Source of the DNA: Affinundibacterium macrobrachii
GTDB lineage: Bacteria; Pseudomonadota; Gammaproteobacteria; Burkholderiales; Burkholderiaceae_D
Direction: 5' to 3'
Length of the DNA stretch: 64,000 nucleotides
NCBI RefSeq assembly: GCF_014652415.1
Contig: NZ_BMYT01000005.1
Location: 186,001 to 250,000 of the forward strand
Under the pieces are notes generated by a model. The model saw only the letters and a program-made list of their open reading frames with translations. It had not been told where the DNA came from and searched no databases. A program made the translations under genes and the position numbers. This document shows, piece after piece, positions 25,956-34,746 of this stretch. Each line of letters begins with the position of its first letter. Positions within the stretch are counted from its first letter, which is position 1.

Positions 25956-26690
25956 ATGCTGGCACAACTGCTCGATTTTAAACCTGATGGTGATAGTTCT
26001 ACGCCGCTGTATTTGCAGTTGGCAAATAAGTTGGCGAACGGAATTCATAATGGTTATTGGCAGCCAGATGAGGCTTTGCCTTCTGAACGGGTATTGGCTG
26101 AAACCTTAGATATTTCGCGTGTGACTGCGCGTAAGGCAATTGAGATGTTGTGTGAGCGTGGCTTATTAACGCGCAAGCATGGTTCCGGTACGTATATCAC
26201 ACCAAAATTAGAGCAACCTTTGTCGCGTTTGACGAACTTCAGTGAAGAATTACGTCAACGTGGTTTCATGCCTGGCTCGCAGTGGTTGTCCCGTGAAACT
26301 GGTGTGGCGTCACCAGAAGAAATTTTATCTTTAGGACTATCTCCGCATTCCGTAGTTTCACGCTTGAAGCGTTTGCGTACCGCAGACAATGTGGTCATGG
26401 CAATTGAGAGTACGACTATTCCTAATCTGTATTTGCCTAATCCTAAATTGGTAACAGATAGTTTATATGGTTACCTTGATCAGAATAATGCATCGCCAAC
26501 GCGAGCGTTGCAGCACATTCGTGCTGTCAGCGCGACTGCAGAGCAGGCCAAGCTGATCGGCTTAAAGCAGGGCACGGCGATGCTGTTGATTACGCGTGTC
26601 GGTTATCTAGCAAATGGTGCGGCGGTCGAGTTAACGCATTCGTATTGCCGCAGTGATTACTATGACTTTGTAGTGGAGTTGTTTAGATGA
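25956..26690 (+). CDS. nagQ: GntR/HutC family transcriptional regulator (NagQ-like)
   Basis: 244 residues. Winged-helix DNA-binding domain at about 15-82 (LYLQLANKLANGIHNGYWQPDEALPSERVLAETL... the GntR signature with PSER and VTARKAIEML), then a UTRA ligand-binding domain (about 95-240), as in HutC-type regulators that sense sugar phosphates. AGAGGGATAAAAAAT precedes the ATG. The stop overlaps the nagA start (ATGA), so the two are translationally coupled. Its place inside the GlcNAc operon and the shared AATACCA-N4-AATACC sites make it the likely repressor of this operon and of both receptor genes; GlcNAc-6-P or GlcN-6-P would be the natural inducer. Regulator-site pairing is inferred. Confidence 0.8.
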   Translation: MLAQLLDFKPDGDSSTPLYLQLANKLANGIHNGYWQPDEALPSERVLAETLDISRVTARKAIEMLCERGLLTRKHGSGTYITPKLEQPLSRLTNFSEELRQRGFMPGSQWLSRETGVASPEEILSLGLSPHSVVSRLKRLRTADNVVMAIESTTIPNLYLPNPKLVTDSLYGYLDQNNASPTRALQHIRAVSATAEQAKLIGLKQGTAMLLITRVGYLANGAAVELTHSYCRSDYYDFVVELFR

Positions 26691-27841
26691 TTTCAGTGCA
26701 GCAAGCTCAACAATCTCCGATGCAAACTAAAATGCAAACCATACAAGGCAATGTATTGACTGCGGATGGATGGGTCGCTGGAACAATTTCTTTTGCAGAC
26801 AAGATTGAAGAGATACAAGGTAGTGCTGTTGATCCACGCTCGAATAATGCTGCTTATATTTTGCCTGGCTTTATCGATTTGCACGTGCATGGTGCTGGTG
26901 GTAAAGACACCATGGAAGCAGGCGACGCAGTTCAGGTAATCTCACGCATGCATGCGCAGCATGGTACGACCAGTATGCTGGCAACCACGATGACCGCGCC
27001 CATGTCTGATTTAGAGGCCGCATTGCAAGCGTTGGCAGGCGTTTGCCAACAGCGTACTGCAGGTTCTGCGCGCGTGTTAGGCGTGCATTTGGAAGGGCCT
27101 TACATTAATCCAGGTAAGTTGGGTGCACAACCCGATTTCGCGCATGCTGGATCGCTTGAACAAGTAAAATATTTAGACGCGATTGCGCCGATTAAATTGA
27201 TTACCTTAGCACCCGAAGTGGAAGGTAATTTAGCGATGGTCAGCCAATTGACTGCGCTTGGTATGCGCGTGCAATTAGGCCATACCTTAGGTACTTACGA
27301 AGATGGTGTGGCAGCGCTAGAGAATGGTGCTAGCAGTTTCACCCATTTGTACAATGCGATGTCGCGTCTTGATCATCGCGCACCAGGTATGGTTGGTGCA
27401 GCTTTGGCGCACGCGAATTTTGCTGAAATTATTCCAGATTTATTGCATGTTCATCCCGGTGCTATTAAAGCAGCGATGCGTGCGATCCCAAAAGTATATT
27501 GTGTAACAGATTCTACTTCTGCCTCTGGGATGCCAGACGGCGAGTACATGCTTGGTCGTCAAGTGGTGCATAAGTGTTTAGGCGGTGTGCGTTTAGCCGA
27601 CGGTACTTTAGCTGGTAGCACTTTGACGATGGATCAAGCGCTCAGAAATTTAGTCAAGATTGGTTTAGAGCTAGACGATGCATCTAAACGCGTTTCTACC
27701 TACGCAGCAGATTTTTTAGGATTATCTGATCGCGGCCGTCTGCAAGTAAATGCTTATGCAGATTTAGTAGTTCTTGATCGGGATTTGAATCTAGTTGCTG
27801 TTTATATCGAGGGAGAAAAAATTGAGCTCAAAGATGCTTAA
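26687..27841 (+). CDS. nagA: N-acetylglucosamine-6-phosphate deacetylase
   Basis: 384 residues, normal for the family. It removes acetate from GlcNAc-6-P to give glucosamine-6-P in the cytosol. Visible motifs: PGFIDLHVHGAGGKDTMEAG (HxH near residue 66), LEGPYINPGKLGAQ with the metal-binding Glu, LGHT and THLYNAMSRLDHRAPG with metal His residues and substrate contacts, and the catalytic Asp in CVTDSTSASGMPDGEY. The C-terminal ADLVVLDRDL strand closes the accessory beta domain. It starts within the stop of the GntR gene (ATGA overlap) and its end overlaps the nagB start, so the genes are tightly coupled. Confidence 0.92.
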   Translation: MISVQQAQQSPMQTKMQTIQGNVLTADGWVAGTISFADKIEEIQGSAVDPRSNNAAYILPGFIDLHVHGAGGKDTMEAGDAVQVISRMHAQHGTTSMLATTMTAPMSDLEAALQALAGVCQQRTAGSARVLGVHLEGPYINPGKLGAQPDFAHAGSLEQVKYLDAIAPIKLITLAPEVEGNLAMVSQLTALGMRVQLGHTLGTYEDGVAALENGASSFTHLYNAMSRLDHRAPGMVGAALAHANFAEIIPDLLHVHPGAIKAAMRAIPKVYCVTDSTSASGMPDGEYMLGRQVVHKCLGGVRLADGTLAGSTLTMDQALRNLVKIGLELDDASKRVSTYAADFLGLSDRGRLQVNAYADLVVLDRDLNLVAVYIEGEKIELKDA

Positions 27842-28844
27842 AGAAGCGTGTTCGTCTGGGGAATTTGTTGCTGCACAGTTAGGTCATGATCGTGAACGAT
27901 TTATAGAATTAGGGAAGCAATTACGCGCGACGCCACCTTCTTCTGTGGTGACGATTGCGCGTGGTAGTTCGGATCATGCAGCAAATTACGCTGCTTATTT
28001 AATGATGGCGCGTTTGGGTCATATCGTCGCTTCTTTGCCGATGTCTTTAGTGACCTTGAACAAGTCGCCATTGCTGGTGAAAAATGCGCTGGCAATTGCG
28101 ATTTCGCAGTCGGGACAAAGCCCTGACGTGGTCGAGCCTATCCGTTATTTTAGTGAACATGGTGCGACCACGGTTGCTTTAGTAAATGATGCAAGTTCGC
28201 CATTGGCGCAAAGCGCGCAATGGACTATGCCCTTGCATGCAGGACCAGAATTAAGCGTCGCTGCCACCAAAAGTTTTATTACCTCTTTAGTCGCTGGCGC
28301 ACGTTTGGCAGGTCATTGGCAAAATGATCCAGCGTTCTTAGCGGGAATTGAAGAGCTGCCACAAGTTTTGCACGCTGCTACCCAATTAGATTGGTCGAAT
28401 GCTTTAGATGTGTTAGTACCTGCGCAACGTATTATGGTAGTCGGTCGCGGCATTAGCTTTTCTGTTGCTTTGGAATCTGCATTGAAGTTCAAAGAGACTT
28501 CAGTCATCCAAGCAGAAGCGTTTAGTGGTGCAGAGATTAAACACGGACCGATGGCATTGATCGATGATGGCTATCCATTATTGATTTTCGCAACGCGTGG
28601 TCCGGCACAAGCTGGCTTGATTGCCTTGGCAGAAGAAATGCGTGGACGTGGTGCGAACGTTTTGTTAGCGGCTCCAGCAGATGTCAAAGAACGTAACTTG
28701 ACATTGGCAACTACAGCGACGCCTGATCTTGATCCTATCGCAGCGATACAATCTTTTTACGTGATGGCTGCACATCTGTCAGTGGCACGTGGTTTAGATC
28801 CAGATAAGCCACGTCATTTAAGTAAAGTCACCAAGACGAATTGA
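27822..28844 (+). CDS. nagB: SIS-domain glucosamine-6-phosphate deaminase (NagB-II type)
   Basis: 340-residue cytosolic protein with two SIS domains (about 35-170 and 205-330) and no glutaminase domain, as in NagB-II deaminases that replace classical NagB in many proteobacteria. Sugar-phosphate motifs: ARGSSDHAANYAAYL, AISQSGQSPDVVEP, SVAATKSFITS and FSGAEIKHGPMALIDD. It converts glucosamine-6-P to fructose-6-P and ammonia. I choose the TTG at 27822 because AGGGAG lies six bases before it; the next ATG at 27834 is too far from that site. The start lies inside the nagA coding end (20-bp overlap). A weak hairpin separates it from nagZ. Confidence 0.85.
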   Translation: MSSKMLKEACSSGEFVAAQLGHDRERFIELGKQLRATPPSSVVTIARGSSDHAANYAAYLMMARLGHIVASLPMSLVTLNKSPLLVKNALAIAISQSGQSPDVVEPIRYFSEHGATTVALVNDASSPLAQSAQWTMPLHAGPELSVAATKSFITSLVAGARLAGHWQNDPAFLAGIEELPQVLHAATQLDWSNALDVLVPAQRIMVVGRGISFSVALESALKFKETSVIQAEAFSGAEIKHGPMALIDDGYPLLIFATRGPAQAGLIALAEEMRGRGANVLLAAPADVKERNLTLATTATPDLDPIAAIQSFYVMAAHLSVARGLDPDKPRHLSKVTKTN

Positions 28845-28851
28845 TTGGAAC

Positions 28852-28883
28852 AAGCGGGCGATCATTTAGCATGAAGTCCGCTT
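28852..28883 (+). terminator. Weak hairpin between nagB and nagZ
   Basis: AAGCGG (28852-28857) pairs with CCGCTT (28878-28883), followed by TTCTTTT. The stem is short, so at most partial termination or processing is expected before nagZ. Confidence 0.4.
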
Positions 28884-28924
28884 TTCTTTTAGCCTATTTT
28901 CATTAGCCTCTTTTTGGAAATGTA

Positions 28925-30442
28925 ATGACTCATATTAGTAAAGAAGAAGCACGCCGTATCGCAGGACAGTCGATCATGATTCGCATGCCGGAGACGGTAT
29001 TAAGCGAAACAACCGCAAATTTTATTCGTGAAAATCATATACGCGCGATTTGTCTGTTTCGCCAAAACATGGTGAATCAAGATCAATTGACCAAATTGAC
29101 CAGCGACTTACGTGCAGTAATGGGAACAGAAGCCCTGATCGGTATCGATCAAGAGGGCGGCGCGGTGGTTCGTGCTACTTGGGTACCTCAACCACCAGCA
29201 GCAATGTCTCTTGGCGCTAGCAATGATCCTGAGCTTTGTCGCCAAGTTGGCGCGGCAGTGGCGCGTAGTGTGAAAGCATTGGGATTTAATTGGAACTTCG
29301 CACCGGTTTTGGATTTAAATAACAATGTCAATAATCCTGTGATTTCCGAGCGTTCGTTTGGGGCTGACCCAGTGCGAGCGCATCAATTGGCGAGTGCGTG
29401 GATGGAAGGCAGTTTAAGCGAAGGTGTCGCATGTTGTATCAAACACTTTCCAGGCCATGGTGATACGCATGTTGATTCGCATCGAGATTTACCTGAAGTG
29501 AATAAGTCACGCGCGGAGCTTGATGCCTTGGAATTAGCACCATTTAAAGCTGCCGCCAAAAATGCACCTGCAATGATGACGGCGCATATTGTTTATCCAC
29601 AAATTGATCCTGAGAATCCAGCAACGATGTCAAGCAAGATTTTGACTGGTATCTTGCGTGATGAGTGGAATTATCATGGTGTAGTGATTACCGATGGCAT
29701 GGATATGCACGCGATTGCTGGACGCTATGGTGTTGGCGCTGCGGCGGTGAAAGCATTAGCAGCAGGTGCGGATATGGTGATGGCGCTTGGTAATACCGAG
29801 ACGCAAATAGAAACCTTAAACGCCTTGGCACTGGCGATTGAAAGTGGTGAAATACCCTATAGCGCTGTGCAGAAGAAGTTGCAACGTATTCGCCAGCTTG
29901 CACAACAATATCCTAGTTTGAAGGGGCACTATGACCAACAAACGGAAGATGCCGACCGTGTTTTGATGGCGCAAGCTTGGCAACGCGGATTAACGATATA
30001 TCGTCAAGCAGTACCGCCAAAACCTGGCAGTCGAGTGCGCTTGGTCATAAGTGCAGACGTGGTCAGCGATGGTGTGTCAGAAGCGGGTATCCCAGCGCAT
30101 AAAGTCGCCTCAATGTTGTCGCAAATCTATGATGCACAGACCAGCACTTTCGATGATGCTTCTAGTTTTGATTGGTCGAGTATTCCTGCCGATGGAAGAA
30201 CGCTTATTTTGGCATCAACTGTCAGAATTCGCTATAACGAACATGCTCGTAAAACGTGGAAGCCCGATTTACACTTGGTTTTGTGGAATCCATTTCAAAC
30301 GCTCGATATCGATGCTCCAGCGTTGATCTCTTATGGCTTTGCAGAACCTGCTATTCAAGCTGTTGGGGCCTGGTTATCAGGAAAGGCCGAAGCGAGTGGG
30401 CAGGTTCCTGTTGCGAATTTTGATCAGTTAGCAGCGTCTTAA
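28925..30442 (+). CDS. nagZ: Two-domain GH3 beta-N-acetylhexosaminidase (NagZ-like)
   Basis: 505 residues. The N-terminal about 340 residues are a GH3 barrel with NagZ signatures: LIGIDQEGGAV, FAPVLDL, VISERSFG, the catalytic-loop motif CIKHFPGHGDTHVDSHRDLP (His/Asp acid dyad) and VVITDGMDMHAI with the nucleophile Asp. An extra C-terminal domain of about 160 residues (TLILASTVRIRYNEH..., LISYGFAEPAIQAV) resembles the second GH3 domain found in two-domain NagZ proteins; the single-domain E. coli enzyme is about 341 residues. No signal peptide is seen, so it should act in the cytosol on imported GlcNAc oligosaccharides or muropeptides, supplying free GlcNAc to the kinase. Last gene of the operon. 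Confidence 0.88.
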   Translation: MTHISKEEARRIAGQSIMIRMPETVLSETTANFIRENHIRAICLFRQNMVNQDQLTKLTSDLRAVMGTEALIGIDQEGGAVVRATWVPQPPAAMSLGASNDPELCRQVGAAVARSVKALGFNWNFAPVLDLNNNVNNPVISERSFGADPVRAHQLASAWMEGSLSEGVACCIKHFPGHGDTHVDSHRDLPEVNKSRAELDALELAPFKAAAKNAPAMMTAHIVYPQIDPENPATMSSKILTGILRDEWNYHGVVITDGMDMHAIAGRYGVGAAAVKALAAGADMVMALGNTETQIETLNALALAIESGEIPYSAVQKKLQRIRQLAQQYPSLKGHYDQQTEDADRVLMAQAWQRGLTIYRQAVPPKPGSRVRLVISADVVSDGVSEAGIPAHKVASMLSQIYDAQTSTFDDASSFDWSSIPADGRTLILASTVRIRYNEHARKTWKPDLHLVLWNPFQTLDIDAPALISYGFAEPAIQAVGAWLSGKAEASGQVPVANFDQLAAS

Positions 30443-30521
30443 AAGGATTTTTATGCCTTGCTCATGGTGCTAATTGGGCTAAAAAATAAGGTAGGAAAGT
30501 AAGCTAATAAAGTAAGTGAAC

Positions 30522-30553
30522 AAAGCCAGAATATGCTTAAGTATTCTGGCTTT
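30522..30553. terminator. Terminator after nagZ
   Basis: Perfect stem AAAGCCAGAATA (30522-30533) and TATTCTGGCTTT (30542-30553) with an 8-nt loop and a T-run on the plus strand. Its flanking A residues could also serve the convergent gene. Confidence 0.88.
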
Positions 30554-30558
30554 TTTTA

Positions 30559-31113
30559 TCAATTTAAAAGATGCGCAGGAATACTCATCTCTTCAGCTTT
30601 AGGCAGGCTTAGGGCTAAATCCCAGCCGGCTGCGCGTTCCGCATCGATTAATAATTTACAAAAACCGTGAAGCAGATTGTTTTCCAATCGTAGGTCTATC
30701 GATTGTCCTTGTTGCGCAATAAATTGAATGACCAGAGGCGAATTAGCTTTCAAATGGAAATTAATCGATTCAAGCAATAAGGGAACTTCACCGTGAATTG
30801 CTTTGCGCTCTTGGCTTTGGTAACTTTGTCCAAAATTACCTTCTTCTTTAATTTGATCAACTGCTTCTTCGTGTTCGATCTGAATTAACTCTTCACTTGC
30901 GAATGCTGTTTCAGGCCGATTTAAGCGCATATGCGAACTAATTGACTCCATCAAGACGGGCCACAGTCTTTGAAGCATGCGACGTGTGATGAACAATTGA
31001 ACTTCTTGTTTTTCATCTAACTCGGTTTCTTTATTTTTTGTAGAAAAACCAATTCTGAGCAAGATGCGATCTTCGTTTATCAGGTAGGTTAAATTAAGTT
31101 GTTCTAATTGCAT
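30559..31113 (-). CDS. Hypothetical protein upstream of clpB
   Basis: 184-residue soluble protein of unknown family. No signal peptide, membrane helix or catalytic motif is visible. The first third is beta-like with charged residues (ILLRIGFSTKNKETELDEKQEVQLFITRRML), the middle is acidic (IQIEHEEAVDQIKEEG), and the end is helical (LLIDAERAAGWDL). It is divergent from clpB with 115 bp between. Codon use matches its neighbours and the frame is free of stops, so I treat it as real. The bet that it acts near the heat-shock chaperone rests on position alone. Confidence 0.6.
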   Translation of the reverse strand: MQLEQLNLTYLINEDRILLRIGFSTKNKETELDEKQEVQLFITRRMLQRLWPVLMESISSHMRLNRPETAFASEELIQIEHEEAVDQIKEEGNFGQSYQSQERKAIHGEVPLLLESINFHLKANSPLVIQFIAQQGQSIDLRLENNLLHGFCKLLIDAERAAGWDLALSLPKAEEMSIPAHLLN

Positions 31114-31162
31114 AGCTTGTTGATGTAACGCAAAATGCTTATAAATTTTTGCAGGGTTTGTT

Positions 31163-31191
31163 CTTGAAATCAGCTTTTCCCACCTAATCTA
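31163..31191 (+). promoter_or_regulatory. Putative sigma32 heat-shock promoter of clpB
   Basis: CTTGAAA (31163-31169), 13 bp, CCTAATCT (31183-31190), close to the CTTGAAA-N11-16-CCCCATNT heat-shock consensus. It lies about 40 bp before the clpB ATG, where a ClpB heat-shock promoter is expected. Confidence 0.55.
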
Positions 31192-31228
31192 TCAGTCAAT
31201 TAATCATTGAATCCTTTTAGGGGGCATT

Positions 31229-33814
31229 ATGCGTTTAGATAAATTGACGACAAAATTACAGGAGGCGCTGGCAGATGCGCAGAGCCAAGCGGTTGGTAAT
31301 GATAACCAATATATAGAGCCGGTGCACGTCTTACTTGCATTGATCAATCAGGATGATGGCGGTGCGCGCTCTTTGTTGCAGCGTGCTGGTGTGAATATCA
31401 ATAGCTTATTGGCAGGTTTGAAAAGTGCTATTGATCGTTTGCCAAAAGTTACAGGAACCGATGGGCAAGTTCAAATTGGGCGTGAATTAGCAGGCTTATT
31501 GAATTTAGCTGATAAAGAATCTCAAAAGCGCGGCGACCAATTTTTGGCGAGTGAGATGGTCTTGCTCGCTTTGGTCGATGACAAGTCAGAAGCCGGTAAG
31601 TTAGCACGAGAAAATGGCTTAACTCGCAGTGCTTTAGAAGCTGCGATCAAAGGTGTGCGCGGTGGTGCGAATGTTGATTCGCCAGAAGCGGAAGGGCAAC
31701 GTGAGGCTTTAAAGAAATATACGCTTGATCTTACCGAACGCGCGCGTCTAGGTAAGCTTGATCCAGTGATTGGTCGCGACGATGAAATTCGTCGAGCAAT
31801 TCAAGTCTTGCAACGCCGTAGTAAGAATAATCCGGTTCTGATTGGTGAGCCTGGGGTTGGTAAAACAGCCATTGTTGAGGGCCTTGCGCAGCGGATAGTT
31901 AATGGCGAAGTTCCAGATAGTTTGAAGTCGAAGCGCGTGTTGTCACTTGATATGGCCGCCCTGTTGGCTGGAGCGAAATTCCGCGGTGAATTTGAAGAGC
32001 GTCTGAAAGCGGTGCTGAAAGAAATCGCAATGGATGAGGGGCAAACCATCGTTTTCATTGACGAATTACACATCATGGTTGGTGCTGGTAAGGCGGAAGG
32101 CGCGATGGATGCTGGCAATATGCTCAAGCCAGCTTTGGCGCGCGGTGAATTGCACTGTGTCGGTGCAACTACGCTTGATGAGTATCGTAAGTACATCGAA
32201 AAAGATGCAGCGCTTGAGCGTCGCTTCCAAAAAATTATTGTGGACGAGCCTAGTGTTGAAGCTACGATTGCGATTCTGCGCGGACTGCAAGAGAAATACG
32301 AAGTGCATCATGGCGTTGATATCACTGATCCCGCGATTGTTGCTGCGGCAGAGCTCTCGCATCGTTATATCACCGACCGCTTTTTACCTGACAAGGCAAT
32401 CGACTTGATTGATGAGGCTGCAGCCAAGATCAAGATTGAAATTGATTCCAAGCCTGAAGTGATGGATAAATTGGATCGTCGTTTGATTCAATTGAAAATT
32501 GAAAAAGAAGCAGTCAAGCGTGAGAAAGATGAGGGATCGAAAAAGCGTCTGGCTTTGATCGAGGATGAAATCAAGGCTTTATCACGCGAGTATGCCGATC
32601 TCGAAGAGGTGTGGAAATCAGAAAAAGCTACCGTGCAAGGTAGTACCCATATTAAAGAAGAGATAGAAAAAATTCGCCTGCAAATGGAGGACGCGAAGCG
32701 TAAAGGTGATTGGCAAACTATGTCGCAACTCCAGTATGGTCGCTTACCAGAACTAGAGGCACAATTAAAATCAGCCGATTTGCAAGCAGCCAAAAATGCC
32801 GAAGCAGGTGGCAAACCTAAGTTGTTACGTACCCAAGTCGGTGCGGAAGAGATTGCTGAGATTGTGTCGCGTGCGACCGGTATTCCTGTATCTCGCATGA
32901 TGCAAGGTGAGCGTGAGAAATTGCTGCACATGGAAGATGCTTTGCATAAACGAGTAGTGGGTCAAGATGAGGCGATTACCGCGGTTTCCGATGCAATTCG
33001 TCGCTCCCGCGCTGGGTTGGGCGATCCAAATCGTCCGTATGGATCTTTCTTGTTCCTGGGCCCTACTGGCGTTGGTAAAACCGAATTGTGTAAAGCATTG
33101 GCTAACTTTATGTTCGATACGGAAGAGTCCTTGATTCGTATTGATATGAGTGAGTTCATGGAGAAACATTCAGTTGCGCGATTAATCGGTGCGCCACCGG
33201 GCTATGTTGGATACGAGGAGGGCGGCTATTTGACAGAAGCAGTCCGTCGCAAGCCATACAGCGTGATTTTGTTGGATGAAGTCGAGAAAGCGCATCACGA
33301 TGTGTTTAATGTTTTGCTACAGGTGCTTGATGATGGACGTATGACCGATGGTCAGGGGCGTACTGTGGATTTCAAAAACACTGTGATCGTCATGACCTCT
33401 AATTTGGGATCGCATCAAATTCAAGCGATGGAAGGAAGTGAACCTAGCGTCATTAAGATGGCGGTAATGGGCGAAGTTAAATCACATTTCCGTCCAGAAT
33501 TTATTAATCGTATTGATGAGATTGTCGTTTTCCATGCACTGGATGCAAAAAATATCGGTGCTATTGCGAAGATACAGTTGGATACTTTACATAAGCGCTT
33601 GACGCAGATGGACATGAGTTTGCAAGTTACTGATGCGGCATTATTGAAGATTGCCGAAGCTGGATTTGATCCAGTATATGGCGCTCGTCCATTGAAACGT
33701 GCAATCCAACAAGAGATAGAAAATCCTTTATCTAAATTAATGTTGCAAGGCAAGTTTGGTCCCAAAGATACGATTGTTGTTGACGTCGCGAACGGAGAAT
33801 TGCTGTTTAAGTAA
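31229..33814 (+). CDS. clpB: ATP-dependent disaggregase ClpB
   Basis: 861 residues, the normal ClpB length. It threads aggregated proteins through a hexameric pore together with DnaK. Domains in order: N-terminal repeat domain (1-145), NBD1 with Walker A GEPGVGKT near 206 and pore loop AKFRGEF, the long coiled-coil M domain (about 405-525, [19 protein letters not shown]) that distinguishes ClpB from ClpA/ClpC, NBD2 with Walker A GPTGVGKT near 610, pore loop GYVGYEEGG and sensor region, and the C-terminal domain with [10 protein letters not shown]. No ClpP-binding IGL/F loop is needed or seen. AGGGGG precedes the ATG, and a heat-shock-type promoter lies upstream. Confidence 0.96.
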   Translation: MRLDKLTTKLQEALADAQSQAVGNDNQYIEPVHVLLALINQDDGGARSLLQRAGVNINSLLAGLKSAIDRLPKVTGTDGQVQIGRELAGLLNLADKESQKRGDQFLASEMVLLALVDDKSEAGKLARENGLTRSALEAAIKGVRGGANVDSPEAEGQREALKKYTLDLTERARLGKLDPVIGRDDEIRRAIQVLQRRSKNNPVLIGEPGVGKTAIVEGLAQRIVNGEVPDSLKSKRVLSLDMAALLAGAKFRGEFEERLKAVLKEIAMDEGQTIVFIDELHIMVGAGKAEGAMDAGNMLKPALARGELHCVGATTLDEYRKYIEKDAALERRFQKIIVDEPSVEATIAILRGLQEKYEVHHGVDITDPAIVAAAELSHRYITDRFLPDKAIDLIDEAAAKIKIEIDSKPEVMDKLDRRLIQLKIEKEAVKREKDEGSKKRLALIEDEIKALSREYADLEEVWKSEKATVQGSTHIKEEIEKIRLQMEDAKRKGDWQTMSQLQYGRLPELEAQLKSADLQAAKNAEAGGKPKLLRTQVGAEEIAEIVSRATGIPVSRMMQGEREKLLHMEDALHKRVVGQDEAITAVSDAIRRSRAGLGDPNRPYGSFLFLGPTGVGKTELCKALANFMFDTEESLIRIDMSEFMEKHSVARLIGAPPGYVGYEEGGYLTEAVRRKPYSVILLDEVEKAHHDVFNVLLQVLDDGRMTDGQGRTVDFKNTVIVMTSNLGSHQIQAMEGSEPSVIKMAVMGEVKSHFRPEFINRIDEIVVFHALDAKNIGAIAKIQLDTLHKRLTQMDMSLQVTDAALLKIAEAGFDPVYGARPLKRAIQQEIENPLSKLMLQGKFGPKDTIVVDVANGELLFK

Positions 33815-33865
33815 ATAGACTTTGATTGGCAGACTCTGTTGAGTTAACTTTTTATAGAGCTCTGG

Positions 33866-33916
33866 ACCGTCGGATAGTCTTATTTGTATACCCTACAAAT
33901 AAGACTATCCGACGGT
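33866..33916. terminator. Perfect 23-bp inverted repeat after clpB
   Basis: Left arm 33866-33888 (begins ACCGTCGGATAG), loop TACCC, right arm 33894-33916, followed by TTTTGTTTTT. The stem has no mismatch over 23 bp, which is longer than a usual terminator. Probable clpB terminator, possibly a repeat element. Confidence 0.7.
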
Positions 33917-33985
33917 TTTGTTTTTCTAGACTTTTTGTGTATATTTTGTTGTGACGTCGGCGCGACAGCGTTGATGATTTTAGAT

Positions 33986-34033
33986 ATGCACCAATAGATG
34001 TGCCAATAGATGTGCCAATAGATGCACGAATCT
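33986..34033 (+). repeat. 12-bp tandem repeat before GNAT gene
   Basis: Three units of ATGTGCCAATAG (the first reads ATGCACCAATAG) at 33986-34021 and a decayed fourth to 34033. The array lies just upstream of the ribosome site of the acetyltransferase gene; 12 bp keeps reading frame if copy number changes. Confidence 0.75.
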
Positions 34034-34065
34034 TTCCCAATAGTATTTTTCAGCAAGAGGAATTT

Positions 34066-34620
34066 ATGGTATCTGCAAACAATACGCAATTGATTGTTCG
34101 AACAAGCACTTTGGATGAGATTCCGCAGCTGAATCAAATGATCGTGGAATCAGCGCGTGTCTTAAGTCGAGGCTTTTACACCGAACAAGAAACCGAATCT
34201 GCGATCAAGTATGTATTCGGTGTTGATTCTGCTTTAGTGAAAGATGGTAGTTATTTCACCGCAATTTTAGATGGTGAATTAGTTGGTTGTGGTGGTTGGA
34301 GTCGTCGCCGCACTTTGTATGGTGGTGATCAGCGTCCAATGGGAGCAGATGAATATCTCGATCCGGCACATGATCCAGCGAGAATTCGCGCGTTCTTTAT
34401 TTCGCCAAAAGCAGCAAGACGAGGTGTTGGTAGAGCTGTGTTTGAAGCATGTAAGCAAGCTGCACTTAAACAAGGATTTACTAGCTTGGAATTAATGGCA
34501 ACGCTGCCCGGTGTGCCATTCTATGAAGTTTTGGGCTTTCAAAAACTTGAAGATGTATCTGATGTTTTGCCAGATGGTGTGACTATTCGATTTGAGCGTA
34601 TGCGTTTGCAGATTGCATGA
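34066..34620 (+). CDS. GNAT family N-acetyltransferase
   Basis: 184-residue cytosolic acetyltransferase of the GNAT superfamily. The acetyl-CoA motif A is visible as FFISPKAARRGVGRAVFEACKQAA (about 108-131, with the RxxGxG/A-type RRGVGR loop), and the C-terminal FYEVLGFQKLED strand is the usual GNAT closing segment. LVGCGGWSRRRTLYGGDQ in the middle forms the substrate side. The substrate is unknown. The ATG chosen has AAGAGG five bases upstream; the frame is open back through the 12-bp repeats to a GTG at 34000, which would add PIDVPIDARI-like residues. Monocistronic between the clpB inverted repeat and a strong terminator. Confidence 0.8.
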   Translation: MVSANNTQLIVRTSTLDEIPQLNQMIVESARVLSRGFYTEQETESAIKYVFGVDSALVKDGSYFTAILDGELVGCGGWSRRRTLYGGDQRPMGADEYLDPAHDPARIRAFFISPKAARRGVGRAVFEACKQAALKQGFTSLELMATLPGVPFYEVLGFQKLEDVSDVLPDGVTIRFERMRLQIA

Positions 34621-34675
34621 TTTGCTTCAGCTCTAATTAATTTTGTTATCCATTAAATCGGTGTCAGAGCGTAAA

Positions 34676-34709
34676 AGAAAGGCCGGCGTTACTGCGTTCC
34701 GGCCTTTCT
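34676..34709. terminator. Terminator after GNAT gene
   Basis: Perfect 11-bp stem AGAAAGGCCGG (34676-34686) and CCGGCCTTTCT (34699-34709) with a 12-nt loop, followed by TCTT. It sits between convergent genes. Confidence 0.8.
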
Positions 34710-34746
34710 TCTTGTTCGTCGTTAAACTGACTGCAAACAAGAATTA

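Noticed and set aside
30559-33814. The protein upstream of clpB as a dedicated ClpB cofactor
   Set aside because: It is transcribed divergently and has no recognisable motif, so position alone does not support the claim.
33986-34033. Tandem repeats as a possible CRISPR array
   Set aside because: The unit is 12 bp with no spacers and there are no cas genes.
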